Positions 16,712-25,987 are shown, numbered from the stretch's first letter. The stretch: 64,000 nt of DNA from CAVTLG01 sp963802635 (GCA_963802635.1 CAWDJJ010000001.1:1116001-1180000); one strand, 5' to 3'. Translations and numbers: made by a program. Notes: a model not told the origin generated them from the letters alone.

Positions 16712-19700
16712 GCCACAGAAAGTGCTCGTACTGGGAGCGGGAGCACTCAAAATTGGACAGTCGGGCGAGTTCGATTACTCCGGCTCACAGGCACTCAAGG
16801 CACTGCAGGAAGAGGGCATCAAGACAGTTCTGGTCAATCCGAATATCGCCACCATTCAGACCTCGCCGCTACTCGCGGATAAGGTCTACTTTTTGCCCGT
16901 CACGGCCTTTTTTGTGACGAAAATTATTGAAAAAGAACGTCCTGATGGTATTCTGCTGGCCTTTGGTGGGCAGACGGCGCTCAATTGTGGCATCGAACTT
17001 CACAAGGGCGGCATCCTTGAATTGTATGGTGTGCGCATTCTCGGCACGCCCATCTCCGCGATTATCCTGACGGAGGACCGGCAGGAATTTGCTGAGCACC
17101 TGGGGCGTATCGATATTCCTACGCCGCGCAGCCAGAGCGCGCTATCGCTCGACGAGGCCCTGCAGATCGGCCAGGAGATCGGTTTCCCGGTGATGGTACG
17201 CGCAGGCTTCGCGCTAGGTGGTCAGGGATCAGGGATCGCCAAAGATGTGCAGGAGCTGGAGCATATTGTGAATGGCGCGCTGGCGTTTGCTCCGCAGGTG
17301 CTGATTGAACAATACTTGCACCACTACAAAGAAGTGGAATATGAGGTGGTACGTGATGCCGAGGATAATTGCATCACAGTGTGCAATATGGAGAACATGG
17401 ACCCGTTGGGCATTCATACCGGCGAGTCCGTGGTAATTGCACCCAGCCAGACGCTGACCAATCAGGAATATCACATGCTGCGCTCGGCCTCGATCTCTAT
17501 TGTGAGAAGTCTGGGTATCGTTGGTGAGTGTAACGTGCAGTTCGCGCTGAATCCCCAGACATTGGCCTACACAGTCATTGAAGTCAACGCGCGCCTCTCG
17601 CGCAGTTCAGCACTGGCGAGTAAGGCCACTGGCTATCCACTGGCCTATGTGGCCGCCAAGTTATCGCTGGGTTATGCGCTGACCGAGTTGACCAATCGTG
17701 TTACAGGTGTTACCAGAGCTTGCTTTGAACCTAGCCTGGACTACGTGGTCGTGAAAATCCCACGCTGGGACCTGGATAAGTTCAAGGGTGTAGATGAAAC
17801 CATCGGCACCGGCATGAAGTCCGTAGGTGAGGTCATGGGCATTGGTCGCACCTTTGAGGAGGCGTATCAAAAAGCCATTCGTATGCTGGACCTGGACTTT
17901 GCCGGGGCTACCTCCGAAAAGATCTTTCAGCCGGACGAGAGCGCGGCAGAGAGCATCAGTAAATATCTCTATACACCAACGCCGAAGCGTATGTTTGCCC
18001 TGCCGCTTGCTATGCGCTACGGGCGTACACTGAAGCAAATTCATGACATTACCGGCATTGACGCCTGGTTCTTACAGCGCATCAAGCACATTGTCGATGT
18101 AGAGCAGGCCCTGCGTGAAAATCAAGAGCTGACAGAGCTGCGTTTGCGCCGCGTGAAGCAATTAGGCGTATCTGATGAGCGCATCGCTGAACTGCTAGGC
18201 AAGACAGAGCTAGAGATACGCGCCATACGCAAGCGGCTGGGCATTACACCGCTGGTATTCCAGATCGATACATTGGGTGCAGAATTCCCTTCGGAGACGA
18301 ATTATCTCTACACTACCTACAACGGCCAGCATCATGATGTAGCACCAACCGGCAGTGATGGCGTGATTGTGCTCGGCTCAGGTCCCTATCGCATTGGTTC
18401 GTCGGTGGAGTTCGACTGGACCTCCGTCAGCACCGTGCAGGCGCTCAAGCGCTATCACAAGCGTTCGATAGTGATTAACTGTAACCCCGAAACGGTCTCC
18501 ACAGATTATGATACCTCGGATCGACTATACTTTGACGAACTGACCTTTGAGCGTATCGCCGATATCTGCGAGTTTGAGTCGCCGCTAGGCGTGATCGTCT
18601 CTGTTGGCGGGCAGACGCCCAATAATCGCGCCCGCGCATTGCAGAAGTATGGCTTCCGACTGCTAGGGACCGATGCGAGCAATATCGACCGCGCAGAGGA
18701 TCGCAATAAGTTCTCGGCCTTGCTGGACTCACTTGCTATCAAGCAGCCAGCATGGAATAGCTTTGTCGATCTGGCAGAATTGACCCGCTTTGCTGCAGAG
18801 GTTGGCTTTCCCGTACTCGTCAGACCGTCCTACGTGCTCTCCGGTAGCGCGATGCATGTCTGCTATGACCAGGAAGAGTTGGAGCTGTATGTGCGGCAAG
18901 CTGCCGCTGTATCGCCTGAGCATCCCGTGACGGTTTCGAAGTTTCTGCGTAAGGTCAAAGAGATTGAACTGGATGCTGTGGCGCAACATGGCGAGATCAA
19001 GGTGTTCGTCATCTCGGAGCATATCGAAAATGCAGGCGTGCACTCTGGCGATGCGACTATCGTGCTACCGCCGCAGACGCTCAATGCGCAGACCAGAGCC
19101 AGAATTGAAGAGGTCGGACGCGCTATCGCGCGGGCGTTGGAGATCACCGGTCCGTTCAACATGCAATTCCTGGCGAAGGATAACGAGGTGTATGTTATCG
19201 AGGTAAACTTGCGTGCATCGCGCACCTTCCCCTTTATCTCCAAGGTGACGGGCATCAATTTCATCGATGTCTTTGTCGATGCGCTCTTCCAGCGGGAGAT
19301 TCCGGCGCAGACCGTACCCACTCAGACGTTTACTGCTGTCAAAGCGCCGCAGTTTTCGTTCTCAAGACTCACCGGAGCGGACCCCGTCTTGCGTGTCGAG
19401 ATGGCCTCAACGGGAGAAGTGGCCTGCTTCGGCGAGGATTTAGAAGAAGCCTATCTCAAAGCGATTATCGCCACTGGTGGCAATGTTCCCCACAAAGGCA
19501 TCTTCATCAGCCTGGGCGGCGACGAGAAAAAGGCCAAATTTCTGGAGAGTGCTCGCTTGCTCAGTAAGATGGATATTCCGCTGTATGCGACCGAAAAAAC
19601 ATCCAAGTTTCTGCGTGCACACGGTATTGCCACAACCATGCTCTACAAAATACATGAGCAGAAGTCGCCCAACATTCTCACCTACTTTAGCGACCATAAG

Positions 19701-19901
19701 ATTGATCTGGCAATCAACATTGTGGAAGGGCATATCAACAAAGAAATCGACGACGACTACGCCATGCGCCGCTATGCTGTTGACCATAATATGCCACTTT
19801 TTACCAAGATAAAGCAGGCACGCTTGTTTGTGCAGGCGCTTGTCCACAAAGATCTCGCCACCATCCCTATCAAGTCATGGGATGAGTATTACACGTTGTA
19901 A
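16704..19901 (+). CDS. carB: Carbamoyl-phosphate synthase large subunit
   Basis: 1065 aa, the usual length. Makes carbamoyl phosphate from bicarbonate, ammonia and two ATP. There are two ATP-grasp halves, the first opening LVLGAGALKIGQSGEFDYSG and the second VIVLGSGPYRIGSSVEFDW. The repeated metal/ATP motifs are IEVNARLSRSSALASKATGY in the first half and IEVNLRASRTFPFISKVTG in the second. An oligomerisation region lies between the halves (about 400-540). The C-terminal MGS-like allosteric domain (from about 930: HKGIFISLGGDEKKAKFLES) normally binds UMP. The AGALKIGQSGEFDYSGSQ opening is the variant found in CAD-like enzymes. The carA overlap ensures equal synthesis. Confidence 0.97.
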   Translation: MHKPQKVLVLGAGALKIGQSGEFDYSGSQALKALQEEGIKTVLVNPNIATIQTSPLLADKVYFLPVTAFFVTKIIEKERPDGILLAFGGQTALNCGIELHKGGILELYGVRILGTPISAIILTEDRQEFAEHLGRIDIPTPRSQSALSLDEALQIGQEIGFPVMVRAGFALGGQGSGIAKDVQELEHIVNGALAFAPQVLIEQYLHHYKEVEYEVVRDAEDNCITVCNMENMDPLGIHTGESVVIAPSQTLTNQEYHMLRSASISIVRSLGIVGECNVQFALNPQTLAYTVIEVNARLSRSSALASKATGYPLAYVAAKLSLGYALTELTNRVTGVTRACFEPSLDYVVVKIPRWDLDKFKGVDETIGTGMKSVGEVMGIGRTFEEAYQKAIRMLDLDFAGATSEKIFQPDESAAESISKYLYTPTPKRMFALPLAMRYGRTLKQIHDITGIDAWFLQRIKHIVDVEQALRENQELTELRLRRVKQLGVSDERIAELLGKTELEIRAIRKRLGITPLVFQIDTLGAEFPSETNYLYTTYNGQHHDVAPTGSDGVIVLGSGPYRIGSSVEFDWTSVSTVQALKRYHKRSIVINCNPETVSTDYDTSDRLYFDELTFERIADICEFESPLGVIVSVGGQTPNNRARALQKYGFRLLGTDASNIDRAEDRNKFSALLDSLAIKQPAWNSFVDLAELTRFAAEVGFPVLVRPSYVLSGSAMHVCYDQEELELYVRQAAAVSPEHPVTVSKFLRKVKEIELDAVAQHGEIKVFVISEHIENAGVHSGDATIVLPPQTLNAQTRARIEEVGRAIARALEITGPFNMQFLAKDNEVYVIEVNLRASRTFPFISKVTGINFIDVFVDALFQREIPAQTVPTQTFTAVKAPQFSFSRLTGADPVLRVEMASTGEVACFGEDLEEAYLKAIIATGGNVPHKGIFISLGGDEKKAKFLESARLLSKMDIPLYATEKTSKFLRAHGIATTMLYKIHEQKSPNILTYFSDHKIDLAINIVEGHINKEIDDDYAMRRYAVDHNMPLFTKIKQARLFVQALVHKDLATIPIKSWDEYYTL

Positions 19902-19932
19902 CAATTCTTCAGGTTGGCGGGTGAGGACAACC

Positions 19933-19965
19933 GGGGTAGGGGGCGGAGCTTGCCTCCGCCCAGGG
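19933..19965 (+). repeat. Family R hairpin repeat between carB and pyrC
   Basis: GGTAGGGGGCGGAG-CTTGC-CTCCGCCCAGGG. The arms GGGCGGAG (19941-19948) and CTCCGCCC (19954-19961) form a perfect 8-bp stem. Its reverse complement matches the repeat between pyrD and pyrF (23031-23063). It may act as an intra-operon RNA hairpin. Confidence 0.7.
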
Positions 19966-20031
19966 GTTCATCGCATTGAGCGCGCAGGGGCACACGCAAG
20001 GTGATGGTTCCCACCAAGGAGTTTTAGTATT

Positions 20032-21390
20032 ATGTCTACGATGTTGATGGGAGCCATTGTGCTACCGGAGCGGATCGTCCAGGGCACGATCTTTATCTCT
20101 GGAGAGAAAATTGAGCGTATAGAGGAAGGTTTTCCGCGCAATACAGAGCAGGCGCTTGACTTTCGTGGCAAATATTTGCTACCCGGTCTGCTCGAAGTGC
20201 ATGGACATATGCGCGAGCCGGGGCTGGAGTATAAAGAAGATATCCCACATGGAACGCGGGCTGGTCTCGCGGGCGGCTACACGACCATCCTGGATATGCC
20301 CAATACGAAGCCTCCCACGACCACTGTTGCGCGTCTGCAAGAGCAGATCCAGAGATATAGCGGAAGATCCTACTGTGATTTCGCTATCAATATGGGCACG
20401 GCGCGCAACGACATCGATGAGCTGAAGCGCGTTGACAAGAATCAGATTACCGGCGTGAAGATATTCGCCGCTGGTCACGCGACGACGCCAACCACCATTC
20501 CGCACCTGAGTGATCTGGCGCGCATTTTTGAAATCCTGGGCGAGCGCGGTATGATGGCAATTGTGCATGCGGAAAATCAAGAGTTGCTGGACTACTTTAA
20601 GCATCAATACCGCGATCTCGCAGGTAGACACGATGCGGCTGCCTGGAGCGAGGCCAGAAATCTCTCGGTGGTGCTGACTTCGGTACTGGAGATGATTGCA
20701 CTGGCGAAGCAATTCGGTGTGAAGCTCTACTTGCTGCATCAATCGACGCCCGAAGAGTTTGCTGCCATCGAATTTGGTCGGAAGATCGGTGTCGATGTGT
20801 ATGGTGAAGTAACAACGGTGCACCTGGCTTTTAGCAGTGCTGATTACGCCGAGCACGGCAACATGATCAATATTGCGCCCGCATTGCGTACACCGGCTAT
20901 GCAAGACAAACTCTGGCAGTTGCTGCGTGCGGGGCAGATAGACACGGTGGTCACGGATCACGCGCCGCATACCTTGACAGAAAAGCAGCAAGAGAGTGTG
21001 TGGAATGTCGCGTCCGGTATGCCAGGCTTGCAGGAAGCGGTACCGGTACTGGTGAGCAACTGGGTCAAGCATTTTGGTATGGAGACTCTTGAAGAGGGTT
21101 TGTTGCGCATCGCTCAGGTCACTTCACAGAATATCGCACGGATATTTGGCTTTGACCAAAAAGGTGGCCTGATTGCTGGGAAAGATGCTGATATTGTGGT
21201 GGTTGATAGCAGCCAGCCCTGGAACGTGCAGAAGGCCGATCTCTTCACCAAAAATCAGTGGTCTGTGTATGAGGGTATGGAGTTGATTGGCAGGCCGGTA
21301 GCGACGCTCTTGCGCGGCACTATGGTATATCGGGAGGGTCAGATCATCGGTAGTCCGCAAGGGAAGCAACTAAGGAGGGTAGCTTTATGA
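20032..21390 (+). CDS. pyrC: Dihydroorotase
   Basis: 452 aa, type I amidohydrolase. Cyclises carbamoyl-aspartate to dihydroorotate. The metal site HxH is in EVHGHMREPG near residue 59; the bridging-Lys position falls in the GVKIFAAGH region; and VVTDHAPHTLTEKQ carries the catalytic Asp and His near 304. GYTTILDMPNTKPPTT is a typical dihydroorotase substrate-loop sequence. ATG 20032 follows AAGGAG. The stop overlaps the pyrE start (ATGA), and AGGAGG just before it serves pyrE, so the two are coupled. Confidence 0.96.
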   Translation: MSTMLMGAIVLPERIVQGTIFISGEKIERIEEGFPRNTEQALDFRGKYLLPGLLEVHGHMREPGLEYKEDIPHGTRAGLAGGYTTILDMPNTKPPTTTVARLQEQIQRYSGRSYCDFAINMGTARNDIDELKRVDKNQITGVKIFAAGHATTPTTIPHLSDLARIFEILGERGMMAIVHAENQELLDYFKHQYRDLAGRHDAAAWSEARNLSVVLTSVLEMIALAKQFGVKLYLLHQSTPEEFAAIEFGRKIGVDVYGEVTTVHLAFSSADYAEHGNMINIAPALRTPAMQDKLWQLLRAGQIDTVVTDHAPHTLTEKQQESVWNVASGMPGLQEAVPVLVSNWVKHFGMETLEEGLLRIAQVTSQNIARIFGFDQKGGLIAGKDADIVVVDSSQPWNVQKADLFTKNQWSVYEGMELIGRPVATLLRGTMVYREGQIIGSPQGKQLRRVAL

Positions 21391-22046
21391 ATGACCCAAA
21401 GATTATGCAGATGTTTGCTGATGCGCAAGCTATCGTCAGTGATAGTCATTTTGTCTACACCTCTGGTCGGCACAGCTCCGTCTACATCAACAAAGACGCG
21501 CTGTACGTGCATACAGCCATGATCTCCGATCTCTGTGAGCGCATGGCGCGTCCCTATGATGCCGATCATATTGATGTTGTCGTTGCGCCAGTATTGGGTG
21601 GGATTGTGCTCTCACAGTGGGTTGCTCATCACCTCAATCTGCGGCGCACAACGGGTGAAACGCTGGCCGTCTATGCTGAAAAAACAGGGGATGGTCCAGA
21701 CAAACGCTTTAGCTTTACACGCGGCTACGATGCATATATTACAAGTACATTCCCGCCCGGCAAAAACATCCTGGTCGTCGAAGATTTGCTCACGACGGGT
21801 GGCTCTGCGCGCCAGGTGATCGAGCTTGTACGTAGGTACGGTGGGAACGTCTCAGGACTGAGCGTGCTCTGCAATCGTGGCGCGGTACAGCCCGAAGACG
21901 TGGGTGATGTGTCTATTCATGCGCTCATTGCTGTGACGCTGGAGACCTTCACCGAGCAAGAATGTCCATTCTGTCAACAGGGTGTGCCGATGAATACCGC
22001 GTTGGGCAAAGGCAGAGCCTTTCTGGCAAAACAACGTTCCGTATAA
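21387..22046 (+). CDS. pyrE: Orotate phosphoribosyltransferase
   Basis: 219 aa. Transfers phosphoribose from PRPP to orotate to give OMP. The PRPP-binding motif ILVVEDLLTTGGSARQ is at about residues 129-144 and the N-terminal orotate loop at TSGRHSSVYINKD (about 26-38). DVVVAPVLGGIVLS forms the phosphate loop. Four-base overlap with pyrC and a perfect AGGAGG site. A Cys-containing segment near the C-terminus (QECPFCQQG) is unusual for the family; its two Cys might bind a metal or be incidental. Confidence 0.95.
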   Translation: MNDPKIMQMFADAQAIVSDSHFVYTSGRHSSVYINKDALYVHTAMISDLCERMARPYDADHIDVVVAPVLGGIVLSQWVAHHLNLRRTTGETLAVYAEKTGDGPDKRFSFTRGYDAYITSTFPPGKNILVVEDLLTTGGSARQVIELVRRYGGNVSGLSVLCNRGAVQPEDVGDVSIHALIAVTLETFTEQECPFCQQGVPMNTALGKGRAFLAKQRSV

Positions 22047-22066
22047 ATGCAGCAGAGAGGAGTGAG

Positions 22067-23014
22067 ATGCTACAAAAAACGTCATTACAGTTACAAACAG
22101 AGTTAGCACCGCGTCACGCAAAGGGCCTACGTGTGCGCAATCCCGTGTTGCTTGCCGCTAATCCGGTTGTTGGCTATGGTTTTGAGTATGCTGACATCGA
22201 ACAGCCAGGGGCGATGATCTGTAGAGGAACGACCCTACAGCCCCGCAACGGTAATCCTGAGCCGCGCATCGTGCCGGTGACGGCGGGATTAATCAACGCT
22301 GTTGGCTTGCACAATCCGGGCATTCGCGTAGTTATCGAGCAGTATGCGCCCATCTGGGCTGCCTGGCCGACGCCAGTTATTGTCAATATCGCAGGGGATA
22401 GCGTTGAGGAGTTTGTCGCGCTGGCCGAGCAACTTGAGGGTGTCGTAGGTGTTGCGGGCATTGAAGTCAATGTTTCCTGTCCGAACTTGCGCAAAGGCGG
22501 AGCCGTCTTCGGAGCGAGTGCTCAGGCAGTTGCGGAAGTGACGACTGCGGCGCGTCGTGCGACGACGTTGCCATTGATCGTCAAGCTCTCGCCCAATAGT
22601 GGTGATGTGCGTCCAACGGCGCTGGCGGCGGCGGCATCTGGGGCTGATGCTGTGTCTCTGGTCAACACGATTACGAGTATGCGTATCGATACCAGCACGC
22701 GTCGTTTAGCACTGGGGCATGGTACCGGAGGTCTATCTGGTCCGGCGATTATGCCTATCGCGTTGCGTATGGTCTACGAGGTAGCAACTGAGCTACGTGG
22801 GTCCTATCCACAGGTACCGGTCATCGGGCTAGGTGGTATCACGACGGCCAACGATGCGCTGGAGTTTCTGATGGCTGGAGCGACGGCTATTCAGATCGGT
22901 ACCGCCAACTTTGACCATCCGCATGCAGCGGCAGAGATTGTCGCTGGCATTGAGGAATTTATGCTGAGAGAGCATATTGTAAATATTGCAGAAATTGTTG
23001 GAGCTGCTTTATGA
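22067..23014 (+). CDS. pyrD: Dihydroorotate dehydrogenase, class 1B catalytic subunit
   Basis: 315 aa from ATG 22067, chosen because AGAGAGGAG sits just upstream; the longer in-frame version from 21962 runs back into pyrE. FMN TIM-barrel enzyme oxidising dihydroorotate to orotate. The catalytic Cys is in the class 1 sequence EVNVSCPNLRKGG, a phosphate-binding segment is GLGGITTANDALEFLMAGA, and the N-terminal LLAANPVVGYGFE is the substrate loop region. The pattern is class 1B (NAD-linked), which normally needs a PyrK electron-transfer partner; no pyrK lies in this operon, so it must be elsewhere or another electron acceptor is used. Confidence 0.93.
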   Translation: MLQKTSLQLQTELAPRHAKGLRVRNPVLLAANPVVGYGFEYADIEQPGAMICRGTTLQPRNGNPEPRIVPVTAGLINAVGLHNPGIRVVIEQYAPIWAAWPTPVIVNIAGDSVEEFVALAEQLEGVVGVAGIEVNVSCPNLRKGGAVFGASAQAVAEVTTAARRATTLPLIVKLSPNSGDVRPTALAAAASGADAVSLVNTITSMRIDTSTRRLALGHGTGGLSGPAIMPIALRMVYEVATELRGSYPQVPVIGLGGITTANDALEFLMAGATAIQIGTANFDHPHAAAEIVAGIEEFMLREHIVNIAEIVGAAL

Positions 23015-23030
23015 AATCAAACGGAGTATC

Positions 23031-23063
23031 CGCCCGGGGCGGAGGCAAGCTCCGCCCCTACCC
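23031..23063 (-). repeat. Family R hairpin repeat between pyrD and pyrF
   Basis: GGGGCGGAG (23036-23044) and CTCCGCCCC (23050-23058) form a perfect 9-bp stem around GCAAG, flanked by TACCC. In reverse complement it is almost the same sequence as the repeat at 19933-19965. It fills most of the pyrD-pyrF gap and ends 8 bases before the pyrF ribosome site. Confidence 0.75.
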
Positions 23064-23078
23064 GTTAAGGAGAAGAGA

Positions 23079-23963
23079 ATGACTGTTTTTGTCTCTCAAT
23101 TAGAGCGACTCTGGCAGCAGGGCAAGTTTGTATGCGTGGGCCTGGATGTGGATTATGAGCGGTTGCCAGAGGTTGTGAAGCGGGCGGAGGCAGGGGTAGG
23201 GGCGTCACCTCGCGTGCGCCCTCCTACCCGAATTGAAGAGGCGTTCTTTATCTTCAACCGGGAGATCATCGACGCCACGCACGATCTCGTTTGTGCCTAT
23301 AAGCCCAATAGCGCTTTTTATGAGGCGCAGGGTGCTGCAGGCATACGTGCATTACTGCGCAGTGTCCAGTATTGCAAGCAGACCTATCCCGAGATCCCTG
23401 TGATTCTGGATGCCAAGCGCGCGGATATTGGCAGTACCAATGCTGGCTATGTAGCGTCGGCCTTTGATCTGCTGGGCGTTGACGCGATTACTGTGCATCC
23501 CTACCTGGGTAAAGAGGCGCTGGCACCTTTTCTTGAGCGCAAAGACAAGGGTATTATTGTACTCGCCAAAACGTCGAATCCCGGCTCCGCTGAGTTCCAG
23601 AATATCCTGGTCGGTGAGGCGCGAGAGCCTCTCTATCTGGTGGTAGCGCGACAGGTTGCGCAGAACTGGAACACCTATGGGAACTGTGCGCTGGTGGTTG
23701 GCGCGACCTATCCCGAGGAGTTGAAGCGTGTGCGTGAGTGTGTGGGAGATATGCCTATTCTCATTCCTGGCATTGGCGCGCAAGGTGGCGACATGAAAGC
23801 AACGGTGCTGGCTGGTCGAGATAGTCGGGGGCAGGGCATGATCATTAGCTCGTCGCGTGGCGTCATCTACGCCTCAAGCGGACAGGATTTTGCGCAAGCT
23901 GCACGCGAAGCTACTGCGGAGTTGAAGGCAGAAATTATCAGCCATCTTGCTTCTAGCTTGTAG
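23079..23963 (+). CDS. pyrF: Orotidine-5'-phosphate decarboxylase, type 2, with a repeat-derived insert
   Basis: 294 aa from ATG 23079 (AAGGAGAAG site); the longer frame from 22986 runs through a repeat and is not the start. Final step of UMP synthesis: OMP to UMP. The catalytic Lys-Asp network is in VILDAKRADIGSTN, and CVGLDVDYERLP opens the barrel. FNREIIDATHDLVCAYKPNSAFYE is typical of the long type 2 subfamily. The residues GVGASPRVRPPTR (about 39-51), between LPEVVKRAEA and the IEEAFFIFNREI helix, are encoded by a family R repeat (23193-23229). The enzyme appears to tolerate this surface insert. Last gene of the pyr operon. Confidence 0.94.
   Translation: MTVFVSQLERLWQQGKFVCVGLDVDYERLPEVVKRAEAGVGASPRVRPPTRIEEAFFIFNREIIDATHDLVCAYKPNSAFYEAQGAAGIRALLRSVQYCKQTYPEIPVILDAKRADIGSTNAGYVASAFDLLGVDAITVHPYLGKEALAPFLERKDKGIIVLAKTSNPGSAEFQNILVGEAREPLYLVVARQVAQNWNTYGNCALVVGATYPEELKRVRECVGDMPILIPGIGAQGGDMKATVLAGRDSRGQGMIISSSRGVIYASSGQDFAQAAREATAELKAEIISHLASSL
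23193..23229 (+). repeat. Family R repeat inside the pyrF reading frame
   Basis: GGGTAGGGGCG at the left and GCGCCCTCCTACCC at the right form the imperfect palindrome typical of the family. It keeps the pyrF frame open and adds about 12-13 residues rich in Gly, Pro and Arg. Confidence 0.65.
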
Positions 23964-23965
23964 GC

Positions 23966-25987
23966 TTATTGTTGATTATTGATGAACCGTGTGTGAGAGT
24001 CGGAGGTGACATCTGTGGCTTTAAGCCCGTTGTCACGCAAGTCGCTATTTTCTACAAATCCCTTAGCTTTGTTGTGCGCATAGATTGCGTGCCTCTTATT
24101 TTTCTTGATGATGCAACCCCTGATGAGAGGATTAGCGCTATCCTTAATTTCGATACCGGAGAGTCCATTGCCGAAGATGTCACACTGTTCAATAGTGCCG
24201 TTTCCTTGCTTATGGACATAGACCCCATTTTGTTTGTCATCATGAAGAGTGCAATCTCTCACGATAGGATCAGAGCTATCCTTAATTTCGATGCCGGAGA
24301 GTCCATTGCCGAAGATGTCGCATTGTTTGATGGTACCTTTGCCCTGATCATGGACAAAAATCCCACTCTGTTTGCTATCATGAATACTACAATCTCTGAT
24401 GAGAGGACTAGCGCCATCCTTAATTTCGATGCCAGAGAGTTCGTTGCCAAAGATCTCACACTCTTCTATAAAGCCTCTTCCCTGATTATGAACAAAGACC
24501 CCATTCTGTTTGCTATTGAAGAGACGGCAACGGCGAATGATGGGGTTGGCGGCAAAGTTGTGAATGGTAATGCAGGAAAGAGAATCGGAGGTAATATCAC
24601 AATCTTCGAGGATAAGTTGACCCTGAGAAATATCAACACCAAAACATTTTTTATTGTACTGACCAGTCCGACTGCGCAAGGTAAGACCTTGGACGCTGGC
24701 GAAGTTGGTTTGCATCGAGAGGCAATTCGTGTCGCTACTTTCAACGATAATGTGCTCTTTTGGTCCATCACCGATAATTTCTACTGCTTTGTCTAGAATG
24801 AGCCTTTCATTGTAAATGCCGGGGCGCACAAGGATGCGTTCGTTTTCCTGAACGTTGCGCAGTGCAGTCGTGATGGTAGTATAGTCGCCGTTGCCGGAGC
24901 GGTCAACGATAGTGGCCTTGCCTGTGTGCGAGCGTTTACGAGGAGACGGCTTTCCTGCTGTGGTTGCAGCCTTGCTGGTGGCAGTTCTTTGCGCTGTGGT
25001 GGTGCTTGTGATTGCAGCCTTGTTTGTGCGCTGGTCGAGGATAGACTGGAGGCGCTGTTTGATGATCTGCGTACTGACTGGCCTGAGATTTTTGTTGATG
25101 TTGACCATTTCCATGACGAGCGTGGCAAGGTCCAGATCGGTGAGTTGATGGCCCAGTTGTAGCTGCGCAAATTGGAAGGGGCTGTCGCTGGGATCGTGGT
25201 TGGTGAGCATGTGATGGAGCGTGGCACCCAGGCTGAAGATGTCAGCGGCGGCGGTGGTTTGTGCTTTGCCGTACTGCTCAGGGGCCGCGTAGCCAGGCGA
25301 GCCAAGGGTGATCGTATCGAATGCCTGGCCCGGCTTAAAGACGCGAGCGATGCCAAAGTCGATCAGATAGACATGGTTGTCTGGGGTGAGCATAATGTTA
25401 TCAGGTTTGAGATCGCGGAAGATGATCGGCGGCTGGCGTGAATGTAGATAGCTCAGCACGTCGCAGAGCTGTAACGCGACATGCAGCGTTTTATCGATGC
25501 CGAAAGAGTCGCCATTGGGTATCTTTGACAGGCGACTTTCCAGTGTTTCCCCTTCGATATAATCCATCACGAGGTACCAGCGTCCATCCTCAAGAAAGTG
25601 GTCATAGATGCGCGGTAGATGGGGATGAAGCAGGTTAGCGAGCAGCATCGCCTCTTGCTCAAAGGCTGTCTCGGCATCTTGTAACTCATGCTGGCTTAGA
25701 CCATGCTGGCTCAGCTCTTTGACTGCTCGATAGGCTATACCAAAACGGGTATCTTCGGCCAGATAGACTGCCCCCATGCCGCCCTGACCGAGTTGGTGCT
25801 TGATGCGGTAACGTTGACCAAGTAGCGTATCGGCATTGAGGCGACCTGTGAGTGTCGTTGATGAATTATGTATCGTGGTTTTGCCGCTGTAGATCATGCC
25901 CAAAGAAGCTCCGCAGATAGTACAGAAGCGGGCTTGCGAGCGATTGGCGGTACCACATTGATCACAAAATTGCTGCGAGGAAGACAT
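23966..25987 (-). CDS. Zinc-ribbon Ser/Thr protein kinase with C-terminal beta-helix
   Basis: 673 aa. Residues 8-25 form a zinc ribbon (CDQC..CTIC; Cys 8, 11, 22, 25). A PknB-type kinase domain spans about 60-320, with G-loop LGQGGMGAVYL, Lys90 in AVKEL, catalytic Asp192 in FRDLKPDN (Phe replaces His of HRD), DFG at 210-212, and GSPGYAAPEQYG as the activation end. A short Thr/Ala linker follows. From about 365 on is a right-handed parallel beta-helix of NosD type, with about six near-identical coils (CDIFGNGLSGIEIKD, HDSKQSGIFVHDQGKG). No membrane segment is visible. The helix probably binds a carbohydrate or serves as a substrate scaffold. It converges on pyrF with only two bases between the stops. 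Confidence 0.92.
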   Translation of the reverse strand: MSSSQQFCDQCGTANRSQARFCTICGASLGMIYSGKTTIHNSSTTLTGRLNADTLLGQRYRIKHQLGQGGMGAVYLAEDTRFGIAYRAVKELSQHGLSQHELQDAETAFEQEAMLLANLLHPHLPRIYDHFLEDGRWYLVMDYIEGETLESRLSKIPNGDSFGIDKTLHVALQLCDVLSYLHSRQPPIIFRDLKPDNIMLTPDNHVYLIDFGIARVFKPGQAFDTITLGSPGYAAPEQYGKAQTTAAADIFSLGATLHHMLTNHDPSDSPFQFAQLQLGHQLTDLDLATLVMEMVNINKNLRPVSTQIIKQRLQSILDQRTNKAAITSTTTAQRTATSKAATTAGKPSPRKRSHTGKATIVDRSGNGDYTTITTALRNVQENERILVRPGIYNERLILDKAVEIIGDGPKEHIIVESSDTNCLSMQTNFASVQGLTLRSRTGQYNKKCFGVDISQGQLILEDCDITSDSLSCITIHNFAANPIIRRCRLFNSKQNGVFVHNQGRGFIEECEIFGNELSGIEIKDGASPLIRDCSIHDSKQSGIFVHDQGKGTIKQCDIFGNGLSGIEIKDSSDPIVRDCTLHDDKQNGVYVHKQGNGTIEQCDIFGNGLSGIEIKDSANPLIRGCIIKKNKRHAIYAHNKAKGFVENSDLRDNGLKATDVTSDSHTRFINNQQ

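Noticed and set aside
20179..21072. 297-codon minus frame over pyrC
   Set aside because: Antisense to a certain pyrC gene, with no motif.
23969..24796. 275-codon plus frame over the beta-helix
   Set aside because: Its regular pattern mirrors the coils on the other strand; no start signal.
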